In this document: positions 63,881-64,000 of the stretch, in pieces
Numbering within the stretch: position 1 is the stretch's first letter
How the letters are laid out: every line of letters starts with the position of its first letter
Origin: an uncultured Pelagibacteraceae bacterium
GTDB taxonomy: Bacteria; Pseudomonadota; Alphaproteobacteria; Pelagibacterales; Pelagibacteraceae
Length of the DNA: 64,000 nucleotides
Reading direction: 5' to 3'
NCBI GenBank assembly: GCA_902630925.1
Contig: CACOWO010000002.1
Span: 55,445-119,444, forward strand
Notes under the pieces: generated by a model
What the model saw: only the letters and a program-made list of their open reading frames with translations
Database searches by the model: none
Told to the model about the DNA's origin: nothing
Program-made: the position numbers and the translations under genes

Positions 63881-64000
63881 TATAATTTTAATCCAGGCCC
63901 TTTCATGTAAGGAGCGTTTTTATCAAGAGGCCATCTTGATTTTGCGGATACTGTGATATCGTCAATCATATTTTTTTTAAATCTTTGTATACCTGCCCAA
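63880..64000 (-). CDS. C-terminal fragment of an unidentified protein
   Basis: The last ~39 codons of a gene entering from the right edge. Visible sequence includes MIDDITVSAKSRWPLDKN and ends PYMKGPGLKL before the TAA at 63880-63882. It shares one base with the EVE-domain ATG (TAATG), so the two are translationally coupled. I do not recognise the family from this fragment. Confidence 0.6.
   Translation of the reverse strand, partial: WAGIQRFKKNMIDDITVSAKSRWPLDKNAPYMKGPGLKL

Noticed and set aside
1-64000. CRISPR array, insertion sequence, prophage or rRNA operon
   Set aside because: No regularly spaced repeats, transposase, integrase, phage structural gene or rRNA sequence was seen.

Overview
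This window looks like a piece of a SAR11-type (Pelagibacterales, Candidatus Pelagibacter-like) alphaproteobacterial chromosome. The DNA is very AT-rich, lysine/asparagine/isoleucine codons ending in A or T dominate, most spacers are under 50 bp, neighbouring genes often share start and stop bases, and no gap between genes exceeds 300 bp. Gene orders are alphaproteobacterial: tsaB-fur-miaB-phoH, DUF3576-leuS-lptE-holA against parB-parA-rsmG-mnmG-mnmE, ppsR|hemE, and rpe-heparinase-purH. I saw no insertion sequences, prophage genes, CRISPR arrays or rRNA genes. One tRNA (Gly, GCC) is present.

Layout. 1-8.4 kb: mainly minus-strand housekeeping genes (phoH fragment, miaB, fur, a shortened tsaB, a Bax-like glucosaminidase, nfuA, trpS, murJ), with one plus-strand polysaccharide deacetylase. 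8.4-13.9 kb: malic enzyme/phosphotransacetylase and an envelope cluster (dolP-like BON lipoprotein, rsmI, lpoA-like activator) resembling the enterobacterial yraL-yraM-yraP neighbourhood. 13.9-20.2 kb: grpE, dnaK, dnaJ, an uncatalogued 56-aa membrane ORF, dapB, nth and a PfkB kinase in one direction. 20.2-22.6 kb: a 40-aa ArfA-like ribosome-rescue ORF, a regulator with a degenerate receiver, an L,D-transpeptidase, yggS and a ThiE-like gene whose last codons form a terminator. 22.6-23.7 kb: the major porin. 24-28.5 kb: DUF3576 lipoprotein, leuS, lptE, holA. 28.5-35 kb: parB, parA, rsmG (carrying two parS-like palindromes), mnmG, mnmE, ubiH-type hydroxylase. 35-45.5 kb: ftsK, lolA, a his operon (B-H-A-F-E), hinT, a GNAT gene, hslVU, smr, a Tim44-like gene, fxsA, secB. 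45.5-48.9 kb: dnaQ, coaE, aroE, maf, ppsR.

48.9-49.2 kb: the 272-bp gap between ppsR and hemE is the position of the Caulobacter replication origin. It contains several DnaA-box-like motifs and short direct repeats, so I call it a candidate oriC. The parS-like sites and parAB lie about 18.5 kb away, as expected for origin-proximal partition elements. 49.2-53 kb: hemE, hemH, hemJ and rho. 53-58.3 kb: a LON-domain protein, tRNA-Gly, a pterin dehydratase, purH, heparinase, rpe and a small membrane protein. 58.4-64 kb: a carboxylate-uptake and activation module, with an SSS-family symporter and its small subunit next to an acetyl-CoA synthetase that carries a 60-residue, histone-tail-like Lys/Arg N-terminus, then an EVE-domain gene and the end of one more gene.

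The most unusual points are the basic tail on acetyl-CoA synthetase, the hidden ArfA-like gene, the terminator embedded in the ThiE-like ORF (which should give non-stop mRNA), the candidate oriC and parS elements, and an EF-hand-like loop inside the symporter.
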